Both the position numbers and the translations under genes were made by a program. Positions 52,650-61,120 of a stretch of DNA of 64,000 nucleotides are shown here, piece after piece. The stretch comes from Erythrobacter ramosus (GTDB taxonomy: Bacteria > Pseudomonadota > Alphaproteobacteria > Sphingomonadales > Sphingomonadaceae), in contig NZ_WTYB01000002.1 of assembly GCF_009828055.1 (NCBI RefSeq), forward strand, positions 1,054,001 to 1,118,000, given 5' to 3'. Under the pieces are notes generated by a model, which had not been told where the DNA came from, ran no database searches, and was given only the letters and a program-made list of their open reading frames with translations. Positions within the stretch are counted from its first letter, which is position 1. Each line of letters starts with the position of its first letter.

Positions 52650-53155
52650 TGGGCACCGCGGACGACCGCTTCGCCATCATCGACCTCGCAGCGCTCTACA
52701 TGCGCGGGCTCGACCGGCTCGATGGGGCATTGCTGGAGGCGCAGTTCTGGCCCGAGGCGCAGCTCGAATACGGGATTTTCAGCGGCGGCCCGGCGGATTT
52801 CGCCGCCTTCTGCATGGCCGCGCTCAAAGACCATGAGCGCAATCACCACATGCTGGGCCAGCACCTGATTGATCTTGTCGCGCCGGACGAAGCCTTCGGC
52901 GAGGTCTATTACCAGGCCTATCACCGGGTGCGCGACGAAGCCGGGGCCGCACGCGACCTGTTTATCGCGGGCCGCTATGTCGACCGGTACGAGCGGCGCG
53001 GCGGCGCGTGGCGCATGGCGTACCGCTCCGAGTTGGTCGACTGGGTGCGCGACGATCCGGCCACCGACGCGATGCTGGAAGCCGCTCCCTTTATAATCGG
53101 CGCGCGCAAGCCTGCTGATCCCCTCTACAACCGCCAGGCGATGAGACACCCATGA
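52649..53155 (+). CDS. SnoaL-like (NTF2-fold) protein
   Basis: 168 aa from the ATG at 52649, overlapping the SDR stop. The cone-shaped NTF2/SnoaL fold is suggested by the N-terminal helix AIIDLAALYMRGLDRLDGALLEAQFWPEAQLEYG, the hydrophobic His-containing middle (HNHMLGQHL-like NHHMLGQHLIDLV) and the final strand pair VDRYERRGGAWRMAYRSELVD. Members act as isomerases, hydratases or beta subunits of ring hydroxylases; here it may be the small subunit-like partner of the following Rieske oxygenase or a separate dehydratase. Function is inferred from context. Confidence 0.8.
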   Translation: MGTADDRFAIIDLAALYMRGLDRLDGALLEAQFWPEAQLEYGIFSGGPADFAAFCMAALKDHERNHHMLGQHLIDLVAPDEAFGEVYYQAYHRVRDEAGAARDLFIAGRYVDRYERRGGAWRMAYRSELVDWVRDDPATDAMLEAAPFIIGARKPADPLYNRQAMRHP

Positions 53156-54525
53156 CCCGACCCGATCTGACCGCCCCGTCCGACCCGGCGCTCGCCCCCG
53201 GCGAAGCGCGCTGTCCCGGCCCGTCGATGCAGGACATCCTCGATGCGGACGGCGACAATGCGCCCGCCGCGATGCGCGAGGAGGCCTATACCTTCCTTGG
53301 CGACACAGACGTGCCGTTTGCCCGTTATACCGACCCGGCGTTCCACGACCTCGAAATGGCACGGCTGTGGCCCAACGTCTGGCAATGGGCCTGCCGCGAG
53401 GAGCACATTCCCGATGTCGGCGATCGCTACGTCTATGACGTCGGGCATCATTCCGTGCTGGTGGTGCGCGGGGCCGACATGGCGATCCGCGCCTTCGTCA
53501 ATTCCTGCCCGCACCGCGGGATGAAGTTCGCCGCTGAAGGCTCCCGCGGGGTCAGGCGCGCCAATATTCGTTGCCCGTTCCACGGGATGAGCTGGAACCT
53601 CGACGGAACCTTGCGGGAAATCCCCTGCCGCTGGGACTTCCCCCACGTGTCGGACGACACCTTCGGCCTCGATGAAGTCGCTTGCGACACCTGGGGCGGG
53701 TTTGTCTTCATACACATGGGCGACAATCCCCCGCCGCTCGCCGAGCAGCTCGAGGTGATGCCGGAGCATTTCAAGCTCTGGCCGATGGATGACCGCTATG
53801 TCGCGCTTCACACCGAAAAGGTGCTGCCGGCCAACTGGAAGATGGCGATGGAGGCCTTTCTCGAGGCCTTCCATGTGCTCGAAACCCACGCGCAGGCGGT
53901 CTACACTGCTGCGGACGCCAACGCGCAATACGACATCTTCGGAAAGCACGTCTCACGCTTCATCCATGCGATCGGCGTGCCCAGCCCGCACTTGAAGCAG
54001 GACATCAGCGAGCAAACCCTGTTCGGCAAGCTCGGCCGCGATCCCGCCGCCCTGCCGCCGGGTGCCTCGGCCCGCGCCGAACACGCGCGGTTGATGCGTG
54101 AGGAACTGGGCGCGGCCTTCGGCACTGACCTGTCGCAAGTCTCTACCACCGAGATGATGGATTCGATCGAGTATTTCCTGTTCCCCAATGCCTTCTTCTT
54201 CCCAGGCATCAGCATCCGCCTGTGTTACCGTTTCCGCCCGCTGGGGCCGGACGAGTGCCTGCACGAGATCCTCGTCCTCCAGCCGCTGCCCGCCAGCGGA
54301 GAACGCCCGCCGCCTGCGACACCGATCCGGCTGGGAGTGGAGGACAGCTACACCACCGTCCCCGGCTTCGCGCTCGCCGAGATCCTCGATCAGGATACCG
54401 ACAACCTCGCGCTTCAGCGTGATGGGGCCAAGGCCTCGCGCAAGGGTGCGCAGACGCTCGGTAACTATCAGGAGGCGCGCATCCGCCAGCTGCAACTGAC
54501 GCTCGACTCCTATCTCGCCGGTTGA
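53152..54525 (+). CDS. Rieske 2Fe-2S aromatic ring-hydroxylating oxygenase, alpha subunit
   Basis: 457 aa. The Rieske cluster motif is C-P-H-R-G (about residue 119) followed by C-P-F-H-G (about 141), the C-x-H...C-x2-H ligands. The catalytic domain has the mononuclear iron site in ANWKMAMEAFLEAFHVLETH, with His residues at about 240-247 (FHVLETH). It would hydroxylate an aromatic or steroid-like ring using oxygen. No ferredoxin or reductase gene is adjacent, so electrons must come from elsewhere. Overlaps the SnoaL gene by 4 bases. Confidence 0.92.
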   Translation: MTRPDLTAPSDPALAPGEARCPGPSMQDILDADGDNAPAAMREEAYTFLGDTDVPFARYTDPAFHDLEMARLWPNVWQWACREEHIPDVGDRYVYDVGHHSVLVVRGADMAIRAFVNSCPHRGMKFAAEGSRGVRRANIRCPFHGMSWNLDGTLREIPCRWDFPHVSDDTFGLDEVACDTWGGFVFIHMGDNPPPLAEQLEVMPEHFKLWPMDDRYVALHTEKVLPANWKMAMEAFLEAFHVLETHAQAVYTAADANAQYDIFGKHVSRFIHAIGVPSPHLKQDISEQTLFGKLGRDPAALPPGASARAEHARLMREELGAAFGTDLSQVSTTEMMDSIEYFLFPNAFFFPGISIRLCYRFRPLGPDECLHEILVLQPLPASGERPPPATPIRLGVEDSYTTVPGFALAEILDQDTDNLALQRDGAKASRKGAQTLGNYQEARIRQLQLTLDSYLAG

Positions 54526-54556
54526 CACGCGCGCAGGGGCGCGTGACAGCGGGGCC

Positions 54557-54949
54557 ATGCCGCTTCACCTGACCAAGATCGCCTTCGGGGCGAAAAGCTA
54601 TGATCATCTCGAAGGCTGGTATGAGGGCCGCGGCGAGATCCGCCTCACCACCCGCAACCGGCCTACGCGGCACGAGGAAGTGGTGGGCGGCTCGCTCTAC
54701 TGGATCATCAATCACGCCATCGTGGCGCGCTCACCGATTCTTGGCTTCGTAAAGACCGATGACGGACGCTGGGACATCGTGCTCGAACCCACCCTGATCC
54801 GGGTCCATCAGCAGGCCAAGCGCGCGCATCAGGGGTGGCGTTATCTGACGGACGAGAAGGCGCCCAAGGATCTCGCCGCGGGTGAGGATATCGGCGACGC
54901 GCTGCCCGGCAAGCTGGCGATGAAGCTGGAGCGGCTGGGGCTGGTTTAG
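54557..54949 (+). CDS. DUF1489 family protein
   Basis: 130 aa. HLTKIAFGAKSYDHLEGW at the start, TRHEEVVGGSLYWIINHAIVARSPILGF and KAHQGWRYLTDEKAPKDL in the second half (here RAHQGWRYL) match the small cytoplasmic DUF1489 family found in alphaproteobacteria. Function unknown. It follows the Rieske gene by 31 bases but the pairing is probably incidental. A palindromic repeat begins 9 bases after its stop. Confidence 0.85.
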   Translation: MPLHLTKIAFGAKSYDHLEGWYEGRGEIRLTTRNRPTRHEEVVGGSLYWIINHAIVARSPILGFVKTDDGRWDIVLEPTLIRVHQQAKRAHQGWRYLTDEKAPKDLAAGEDIGDALPGKLAMKLERLGLV

Positions 54950-54957
54950 CATTCTTG

Positions 54958-55038
54958 CGTCACCCCAGCGAAAGCTGGGGCCTAGGGCCTCGCACGCAGT
55001 GGTAGCCGCTCTAGGTCCCAGCTTTCGCTGGGATGACG
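54958..55038. repeat. Palindromic intergenic repeat element (CGTCAYCCCAGCGAAAGCTGGG type)
   Basis: An 81-base element with 28-base arms: the left arm (54958-54985) begins CGTCACCCCAGCGAAAGC and the right arm (55011-55038) ends GCTTTCGCTGGGATGACG; few mismatches, 25-base centre. The sequence around CCCAGCGAAAGCTGGG is the type of dispersed extragenic palindrome seen in Sphingomonadales genomes. Only this copy occurs in the window. In a transcript it would fold into a long hairpin and may end or stabilise the DUF1489 message. Confidence 0.8.
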
Positions 55039-55065
55039 ATGTTGGGAGGGCTATCTCCTCCAGTG

Positions 55066-55419
55066 TCAGTCGGCATCCATCGGCCTGATCCGCGCGCGCC
55101 GCTGCTTTAGCCAGCGCTTGAAGAAGAACGCGATAGAAACTGCCACCACCATCGCAGGAATGAACCAGATGAACGCGAACAGCGCCAACTCCGCGCTCGT
55201 CCCATCGGTAACGAGCTTGTGGCTGTGCCACATGTGAACGAACATGCATTTGCGTCTGCAGGTGAAGCCATAATCTTCTGGCCAACCGATGTTGCCGGCA
55301 AGGCGGGCGAAAATCAGTCCATAGGCAAGGATAGGCGCCAGAATTGCTGCGAGAAGCAGGAAGAAACGCACCGGACCAAGCTGGCGAAACAGCGCTCCGA
55401 TTTCCGTAAACGTCTTCAT
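55066..55419 (-). CDS. Small membrane protein of unknown function
   Basis: 117 aa with two clear membrane segments: VRFFLLLAAILAPILAYGLIFARL near the N-terminus and LALFAFIWFIPAMVVAVSIAFFF near the C-terminus, ending in a basic tail KRWLKQRRARIR. The loop between them has two Cys and several His (CRRKC, HMWHSH), which may bind metal or form a disulfide. I recognise no family. Minus strand, between the palindromic repeat and the DsbA-like gene. Confidence 0.65.
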   Translation of the reverse strand: MKTFTEIGALFRQLGPVRFFLLLAAILAPILAYGLIFARLAGNIGWPEDYGFTCRRKCMFVHMWHSHKLVTDGTSAELALFAFIWFIPAMVVAVSIAFFFKRWLKQRRARIRPMDAD

Positions 55420-55443
55420 GGCAAGCGGCAGCGCGGCAGTGCT

Positions 55444-56145
55444 TTACTGGGCCGCCGCCCGCGTCTTTTCGGCCACCCGCCGCAATGCATTCACATAGAC
55501 CTCGGGCGACTGCGCACCCGGGATCAGGAACTTGCCTTCCACAATCATCGCGGGAACGCCCGAGATGTTCATGTCCCACGCCTGCGCTTCCTCGGCGAGC
55601 ACGCGGGCTTCGAGCTCAGGGTCGTCGAGCGCCGCCCTGGCCGCCGCGCGGTGCAGGCCGACGCTGGCGGCGATGTCGAGCAGCACGCCGCGGTCCCCCA
55701 AACGTTTGCGATCGTTGAAATGGGCGCGGAACAGCGCGAGTTTCAGAGCGGTCTGCACCTCGGGGCCGGCCTGCTCAAGCGCGAAGGTCAGCAGCTTGTG
55801 GCAGTCCCGCGTGTTCCACATCATCGCTGGGGGCGCTTCGCCCTCACCCTCGTAGGACAGCGACACCCCCGCCCCTTCCGCAATCGCCTTCATCTGGCCG
55901 CGCAGGGCTGCGCCTTCCTCGGCAGGGCGGCCATACTTGCGCTGGAGATGCGCTTCCTGCTCCTCGCCCTCGGCCGGCATCTGCGGGTTCAGCTCGAACG
56001 GCCGCCAGCGGATTTCCGCCGCGATTTCGCCTTCCAAATCGCTCAAGGCCTTGGTCAATTGACCGTAACCGATCAGGCACCACGGGCACATGACATCGGA
56101 ATAGATGTCGATGGTGAGGCGATGAGCGGTCAACGGTCGAGCCAC
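55444..56145 (-). CDS. DsbA-family oxidoreductase, FrnE-like
   Basis: 233 aa from a GTG that overlaps the end of nudC by 16 bases. DIYSDVMCPWCLIGYGQL has the C-x-x-C active site typical of FrnE/polyketide-type cytoplasmic DsbA proteins; no signal peptide. The mid-helical insertion and C-terminal ISGVPAMIVEGKFLIPGAQ (with the cis-Pro) complete the thioredoxin fold. Probably a cytoplasmic thiol-disulfide or stress-related oxidoreductase. Confidence 0.9.
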   Translation of the reverse strand: MARPLTAHRLTIDIYSDVMCPWCLIGYGQLTKALSDLEGEIAAEIRWRPFELNPQMPAEGEEQEAHLQRKYGRPAEEGAALRGQMKAIAEGAGVSLSYEGEGEAPPAMMWNTRDCHKLLTFALEQAGPEVQTALKLALFRAHFNDRKRLGDRGVLLDIAASVGLHRAAARAALDDPELEARVLAEEAQAWDMNISGVPAMIVEGKFLIPGAQSPEVYVNALRRVAEKTRAAAQ

Positions 56146-57023
56146 CAGGCGACCAAATGATGCGCAATCGCGAAGGGGCGCGGGAAATAGAGGAGTTCGG
56201 TGCCGTGTTCCCCTGCCGCGCGCGCCTCTTCCAGTTCGGCACGGGTGAACCAGCGCGCGTCTTCAAGTTCGGTGCGGTCGATGGTGAGTTCGGGATCATC
56301 CGTCACCGACGTGCAGCCGATCATCAGCTGGCTCGGGAAGGGCCACGGCTGGCTGGCGATGTATTTCACATCGCGCACCCGCACGCCCGCCTCTTCATGG
56401 ATTTCGCGCGCCACGGCTTCCTCGATCGTCTCCCCCGGCTCGACGAAGCCCGCGAGCGCGGAGTACATTTTGGGCGGAAAGCGCGGCTGGCGGCCGAGGA
56501 GGAGGCGATCCTCATGCTCGACCAGCATGATCGTCACCGGATCGGTGCGCGGGAAGTGGTCCGCGCCGCAATTGTCGCAATGCCGCTGCCAGCCGCCCTT
56601 CACCGGCTTCGTGCCGCCGCCGCAGCGCGCGCAGAAGCGGTGCCGTGCGTGCCAATCGACGAGGCTCCTCGCCCCGCCATAGATCGCCAGATCGGGCGGC
56701 GAGAGCAGCTGCATCAGCTGCCATGCCGCAGGCTGCGCATAGGCCGGGCCTTCCGCGCCAGCAGGCGGGACGGGAGCAAAATGTGCCTTGCCGTCCATCA
56801 TCCCGAGGAACACCAGCTCGGCATCCTCGGCCACATCGGCAAGGCTGCCCCAAACGAGGCCGCCCGCATCGTCCACGCCCGGCAGCAGCCCGTCGAGCAG
56901 CAGCACCCGCGCGCGCCAGTTCATCAGGCCCGCCAGCGCATCATCATCGACGCGGATATGATCCGCCCGGTCAAGTGGCGAGCCCGAGAACGCCATCGGC
57001 AGTGCAGTGGCAGGCGCGTGCAT
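56130..57023 (-). CDS. nudC: NADH pyrophosphatase NudC
   Basis: 297 aa. A zinc ribbon CARCGGGTKPVKGGWQRHCDNC (two C-x2-C pairs) is followed by the Nudix box GFVEPGETIEEAVAREIHEEAGV (G-x5-E-x7-R-E-x-x-E-E-x-G) and the NudC-type SQPWPFPSQLM motif (SQPWPFP). It cleaves NADH and removes NAD caps from RNA. Its start overlaps the end of the serine hydrolase gene by one base. Confidence 0.95.
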   Translation of the reverse strand: MHAPATALPMAFSGSPLDRADHIRVDDDALAGLMNWRARVLLLDGLLPGVDDAGGLVWGSLADVAEDAELVFLGMMDGKAHFAPVPPAGAEGPAYAQPAAWQLMQLLSPPDLAIYGGARSLVDWHARHRFCARCGGGTKPVKGGWQRHCDNCGADHFPRTDPVTIMLVEHEDRLLLGRQPRFPPKMYSALAGFVEPGETIEEAVAREIHEEAGVRVRDVKYIASQPWPFPSQLMIGCTSVTDDPELTIDRTELEDARWFTRAELEEARAAGEHGTELLYFPRPFAIAHHLVAWWLDR

Positions 57024-58345
57024 TACGCGGCTTTCTTTTTCTTGGCGCGCATGGCGGCAAGGTCGGCATCCATTGCGGCGATGAATTCATCGCGGATCGG
57101 ATAGGCCTCGGACGGCATGTACTGCGTCCACAGGCACGAGCGCAGGTTGAGGTCAAAATCGACCGATGCCAGCGTGCCCGCAGCCCCGCCCCATCCGAAG
57201 GTCGCGCCCTTGGAGCGGCCACCTGCGCCGTGGCCTTCGCCCTCCAGCCAGCTGCCGGTGAGATCGACCGTCGCCGGGATCAGATCGGACACGCCCACGC
57301 GCACCGCTTCCTCGCTCATCACGAACTTGCCGTCGATCCTGCCGTAGCCGAGCAGCATCCGCAGGAAACGGTCGTAATCCTTGGGGCTCGACACCAGCCC
57401 GCCGCCGCCTGCGGGGACTTCCGGTGCATCAAGGTAGATCGAATTCGCCGCCGGATCGAGCGGGAAGACATTGCCGCCCAGCACGCCGATATTGTCGGTC
57501 AGGCGATGCGCCTCGCTGGCGGGAACCTGCATCCAGGTGCTGGTCATGCCGCAGGGATCGAAGATGCGCTTTTTCAGAAACGCCTCGAACTCCATCCCGC
57601 TCACCACTTCGATCACCCGGCCCAGCAGGTCGATCGAGCAGGAATAGCTCCACTTGGTCGCGGGCTGATACATCAGCGGCAGCTCGGCCAAGCGATCGGC
57701 CCAGGCGGCAAGGCCCGGTGCGGGGGTGACGACCGGGAAGCCGGGAATCGGCATCCGGCTGACCCGCCCGCCGACGAGGCCCTGTTCGTTGTAAGCGGCC
57801 TGAAGCGGCCCCTTGCTGATGATCTGATAGCCCAGCCCCGCGGTGTGCGTGAGCAGCTGGCGGATCGTGATCGGGCGGTCTGCGGGCACCGTATCCTGAA
57901 GATCGCCTGCCGGATCGACCAGCACCCTCATGTCGCGGAACGCGGGCAGGATCTCGGCCACCGGCTGATCGAGGCCGAGCTTGCCTTCGTCGATCAGGAT
58001 CATCGTCGCCATGCCGGTGATCGGCTTCGACATCGAATAGATGCGGTAGAGCGAGTTTTCGTCCACCGCTCCCGGCTTGGCGAGCGACAGGTTACCGCCG
58101 CCGACGGTGTGGGCGTGATCTTCCTGCCGCCAGCCGAAGGTCAGGAGCAGGTTCGCCAGCTTGCGCTCGGACACGTAACGGTTCGCCATCGCGGCCACGT
58201 TCGGCCAGTTTTCGGCGACATCATGCGCCAGCAGCTGGCGTCCGAACGGCAGGCTGGCCAGCGCCGCCCCGCCAGCGAGCAGCGCGCTATGGCGGAACAG
58301 GGCGCGGCGCGTGAGAGCAGTCGAGGCGATGTCGTGAACAGGCAT
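57023..58345 (-). CDS. Tat-exported serine hydrolase (class C beta-lactamase/esterase family)
   Basis: 440 aa from the ATG at 58345. TRRALFRHSALLAGGAALASLP is a twin-arginine signal, so it is exported folded. The catalytic SMSK in YRIYSMSKPITG (S-x-x-K) and a Tyr in WSYSCSIDLLG at the Y-x-N-like position fit the beta-lactamase/EstB/PBP4* family; HTAGLGYQ and GGVSGPKD-like VSSPKDYDRFL complete it. These proteins are mostly esterases or peptidases rather than antibiotic hydrolases. Downstream is nudC, overlapping by one base. Confidence 0.88.
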   Translation of the reverse strand: MPVHDIASTALTRRALFRHSALLAGGAALASLPFGRQLLAHDVAENWPNVAAMANRYVSERKLANLLLTFGWRQEDHAHTVGGGNLSLAKPGAVDENSLYRIYSMSKPITGMATMILIDEGKLGLDQPVAEILPAFRDMRVLVDPAGDLQDTVPADRPITIRQLLTHTAGLGYQIISKGPLQAAYNEQGLVGGRVSRMPIPGFPVVTPAPGLAAWADRLAELPLMYQPATKWSYSCSIDLLGRVIEVVSGMEFEAFLKKRIFDPCGMTSTWMQVPASEAHRLTDNIGVLGGNVFPLDPAANSIYLDAPEVPAGGGGLVSSPKDYDRFLRMLLGYGRIDGKFVMSEEAVRVGVSDLIPATVDLTGSWLEGEGHGAGGRSKGATFGWGGAAGTLASVDFDLNLRSCLWTQYMPSEAYPIRDEFIAAMDADLAAMRAKKKKAA

Positions 58346-58463
58346 GAAGGAGAATCTCCGAAGCGAGGTTTGGTGCAGTGTCTGCGGCAGGCGGCGGCGC
58401 CGGTCAATCGTGGGGTCAATCGGAAGGGTTGCATTCGCGAGGTGTCTTGCGCATATAAGACAC

Positions 58464-58685
58464 ATGCTCAATGTTCTTGCCTATCTCATCGGCCTTGTCA
58501 GCCTGATCATCGTCATTCCGGCGCAGATCCCTCTGCTCGGCTGGGCCAACTGGTTTGCGCTGCCACTGATCGTGGTCGGGATCATCCTTGGCGCCTTGTC
58601 GTCCAAGGATGGTGGACGCAATTTCTGCCTCGTAGTGCTGCTGATTGCCGCGGTGCGCCTGACGCTGGGCGGCGGGCTCATCTAG
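58464..58685 (+). CDS. Small two-helix membrane protein of unknown function
   Basis: 73 aa with hydrophobic segments LAYLIGLVSLIIVIPAQIPLLGW and ALPLIVVGIILGALSSKDGGR then a third partial segment FCLVVLLIAAVRLTLGG. The ATG at 58464 is the only start that leaves the serine hydrolase promoter region free. The stop overlaps the mutY stop by a few bases. No recognised family; likely a small inner-membrane protein, real by its clean hydrophobic pattern. Confidence 0.6.
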   Translation: MLNVLAYLIGLVSLIIVIPAQIPLLGWANWFALPLIVVGIILGALSSKDGGRNFCLVVLLIAAVRLTLGGGLI

Positions 58686-59725
58686 TCTGCGGCGAGCGCA
58701 AGCTGCGCAGCCTTGGCGAAAAGGGTTGCGAGGCCCGCGTCGCCGATCCGGCTGACCGGCCACCACATGCCCTCGCCGAAGGGTTCGTGTTCCGTTTCCA
58801 AAGCCATCACAGTCAGCGTCAATTGCGCATGGGTGAAACCATGCCGCACAGCACCAAGGCTGCGCCATTCGCCTGCGAGCGGCCCTGTACCTGATCCGTC
58901 CGCGCGCGCCGTCCAGCCATCATCGGGCAGCGCGCGCATCCCGCCGAGCATCCCGGTGTCAGGCCGGGTGACGAGCCACACCTCGGAGCCGCTGGCGCGC
59001 GTGATCCAGAACGCTGTGCCCTTACGCTCCGGCACGGCCTTTTTCGCAGGCTTGACCGGCAAGCGCTCCGGCTCGCCCGCTTTGCGGCCCGCACAAGCTT
59101 CGGCCAGCGGGCAGAGCAGACAGCGCGGCGCGCGGCTGGTGCAGACGTGGGAGCCTAGGTCCATCATCGCTTGCGCAAAGTCGCCCGAGCGCGCGTCGGG
59201 CGTAATGGTATCGGCGGCGGCGCGGATGGCCTTGCGCGCCTTGGGCAGCGGTTCGTCGATGGCGAAGAGCCGCGCCACCACCCGCTCGACATTCGCGTCC
59301 ACCACCACGGCGCGCCGCCCGAAAGCAATCGCGGCGATGGCGGCAGCGGTATAATCGCCCAATCCGGGGAGCTTCCGCAGCTCTGTCTCGGTGTCGGGAA
59401 AGCCGCCCAACTCGGCCACGGCGCGGGCGCATTTGAGCAGGTTGCGGGCGCGCGAATAATATCCCAGCCCGGCCCAAGCCGACATGACCTCCTCGTCTGA
59501 GGCCGATGCCAGCGCTTCGACCGTTGGCCAAATCGCGGTGAACTTCGCGAAATAGGGCTTCACCGCCGCCACGGTGGTCTGCTGGAGCATCACCTCTGAC
59601 AGCCACACGCGGTAGGGCCAAGCGGGGTCATTCGGTGCCGCGCTCCCCGGCGGCACGCGCCACGGCAAATCGCGGGCGTGCTTGTCATACCACGTGAGCA
59701 GGTTGTCGGAGATGCTGGCAGTCAC
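58682..59725 (-). CDS. mutY: A/G-specific adenine glycosylase MutY
   Basis: 347 aa from the GTG at 59725 (VTASISDNLLTWYDKHARDLPWR); a slightly longer GTG start at 59752 is possible. The helix-hairpin-helix LRKLPGLGDYTAAAIAAIAFG with the catalytic Asp in VVDANVERVVARLF, the Fe-S loop CTSRAPRCLLCPLAEAC (four Cys) and a C-terminal Nudix-like 8-oxoG recognition domain are all present. It removes adenine opposite 8-oxoguanine. It diverges from the DUF721 gene with about 14 bases between starts. Confidence 0.95.
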   Translation of the reverse strand: MTASISDNLLTWYDKHARDLPWRVPPGSAAPNDPAWPYRVWLSEVMLQQTTVAAVKPYFAKFTAIWPTVEALASASDEEVMSAWAGLGYYSRARNLLKCARAVAELGGFPDTETELRKLPGLGDYTAAAIAAIAFGRRAVVVDANVERVVARLFAIDEPLPKARKAIRAAADTITPDARSGDFAQAMMDLGSHVCTSRAPRCLLCPLAEACAGRKAGEPERLPVKPAKKAVPERKGTAFWITRASGSEVWLVTRPDTGMLGGMRALPDDGWTARADGSGTGPLAGEWRSLGAVRHGFTHAQLTLTVMALETEHEPFGEGMWWPVSRIGDAGLATLFAKAAQLALAAD

Positions 59726-59739
59726 GCGCCGCCTATGGC

Positions 59740-60294
59740 ATGGGGCAAGCACACATGGGAAGCTCGAAGAAAACCACGCCCAAACCCTACGCCCGCCCGC
59801 GCGGGACGGGCGCGCGTGCGATCGGTGATCTCATGCCCGAAATCGGCCGCACTGCCTTTCGCCGCTTCGGTTTTGTGCAAAGCTCGGTCGTCACTCGCTG
59901 GCCAGAAATCGTCGGCCCCAATCACGCCCGCGTGTGCAGCCCCGAAGCGATCCGCTTCCCCCCCGGCGAGAAGGCCGAGGGCATCCTCGATCTGGTGGTC
60001 GTCCCGGCCCATGCGCCGCTGATCACGCAGGTCATCCCCGAGATTATCGAGCGGGTGAACCGCTTCTTCGGCTACCGCGCTGTCGCCCGTGTCAAGCTCC
60101 GCCAGGGTGCGGTCACGCCGCCCCCCGATGGCCGCCCCGCCAAGCCCCCGCCATCTTTGAAGCCGATCCCGCTGGAATTGGGCGACAGCTTGCGCGATAT
60201 CGGCGATCCGGAACTGCGGACCGTGCTCGAATCGCTCGCCCGCAGCCTAGGCAATAGCGAACCTGCCCCCTCACAGGATGACGACCTGCAATGA
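59740..60294 (+). CDS. DUF721 (DciA-like) protein
   Basis: 184 aa (start at 59740; ATG at 59755, MGSSKK, is an alternative). The DUF721 core is VQSSVVTRWPEIVGPNHARVCSPEAIRF followed by LDLVVVPAHAPLITQVIPEIIERVNRFFGYRAVARVKLRQG (key parts WPEIVG and IIERVNRFFGY). DciA proteins help load the replicative helicase; alphaproteobacterial members are variants of this. It sits between mutY and dsbA, a conserved order in alphaproteobacteria, and overlaps the following dsbA start. Confidence 0.87.
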   Translation: MGQAHMGSSKKTTPKPYARPRGTGARAIGDLMPEIGRTAFRRFGFVQSSVVTRWPEIVGPNHARVCSPEAIRFPPGEKAEGILDLVVVPAHAPLITQVIPEIIERVNRFFGYRAVARVKLRQGAVTPPPDGRPAKPPPSLKPIPLELGDSLRDIGDPELRTVLESLARSLGNSEPAPSQDDDLQ

Positions 60295-61025
60295 TCAAGC
60301 CCCTCCTCCTTGCCGCTGCTGCGCTGGCTCTGACGACCGGCCCTGCGCTCGCCCAGCAAGACCTTTCGCGCCCGGACAGCAGCTTCCAGTCGAAGGACAA
60401 TCCCGGCAACTGGCAGACCACGATTGCGCGCACGGATCGCGGGCACGTGATTGGCGATCCCAAGGCGGATACCAGGCTGGTCGAATTCATCAGCTACACC
60501 TGCCCGCACTGCGCCGATTTTGCCGCGCGCGGCGAGCCGGCGCTGGAGCTGGTGCTGCTGATGCCGGGCAAGATCAGCTTGGAAGTGCGCCCGGTGATCC
60601 GCAACGCGCTCGACCTGACCGTCACTTTGCTCGCCCAATGCGGCGATCCTTCCGGGTTCAAGAGCCGCCATCAGGCGCTGATGCTGGCGCAGGCCGATTG
60701 GCTGGGCAAGGCGCGCACCGCGCCCGAAAGCCAGCGCACGGCCTGGCTGCGGGGCGACAAGGCGGGCCGGATGAACGCGGCCAGCGCGCTCGGGCTGACG
60801 ACGATGCTCGTCAACCGCGGCCAGTCGCAGACAGAGCTTGATGCCTGCGTGATGAATGATGTCGCCGCCAAGAAGTTGCTTGATAATGGCCGTGCGGATT
60901 TTGATGAGCTTGGCGTCAACAGCACGCCCAGCTTCGCGCTCGATGGCAAGCTGCTCAATGAGGTTCACAGCTGGGAAGATCTCTACCCGGTGCTCTCGGC
61001 CAAATTCAGCCCCGCGCCCGGCTAA
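60291..61025 (+). CDS. Periplasmic DsbA-like thiol-disulfide oxidoreductase
   Basis: 244 aa with signal peptide AAAALALTTGPALAQ. The thioredoxin-fold active site is FISYTCPHCADFA (CPHC as in DsbA) at about residues 68-71 and the cis-Pro loop is LGVNSTPSFALDGKLL. It would introduce or isomerise disulfides in exported proteins. First of two dsbA-like genes in tandem before smc, overlapping the DUF721 stop by 4 bases. Confidence 0.93.
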   Translation: MIKPLLLAAAALALTTGPALAQQDLSRPDSSFQSKDNPGNWQTTIARTDRGHVIGDPKADTRLVEFISYTCPHCADFAARGEPALELVLLMPGKISLEVRPVIRNALDLTVTLLAQCGDPSGFKSRHQALMLAQADWLGKARTAPESQRTAWLRGDKAGRMNAASALGLTTMLVNRGQSQTELDACVMNDVAAKKLLDNGRADFDELGVNSTPSFALDGKLLNEVHSWEDLYPVLSAKFSPAPG

Positions 61026-61120
61026 GCGATTTGTTCACAGCCCTGATGCGGAATGCTTGCTGCATCGGGGCGTGAAGGGCTAGGTTCTCCCTCTTAGACA
61101 TCCCAAGGATTGGTGCCACG

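Noticed and set aside
54731-55579. 282-codon minus-strand open frame across the palindromic repeat
   Set aside because: Its most striking residues (SSQRKLGP, LGPSFRWGD) are simply the translation of the palindrome; this pattern is a well-known false gene signature.
56645-58894. 749-codon plus-strand open frame opposite nudC and the serine hydrolase
   Set aside because: Both opposite genes have intact motifs and correct lengths; this frame is Arg/His-rich without any domain.
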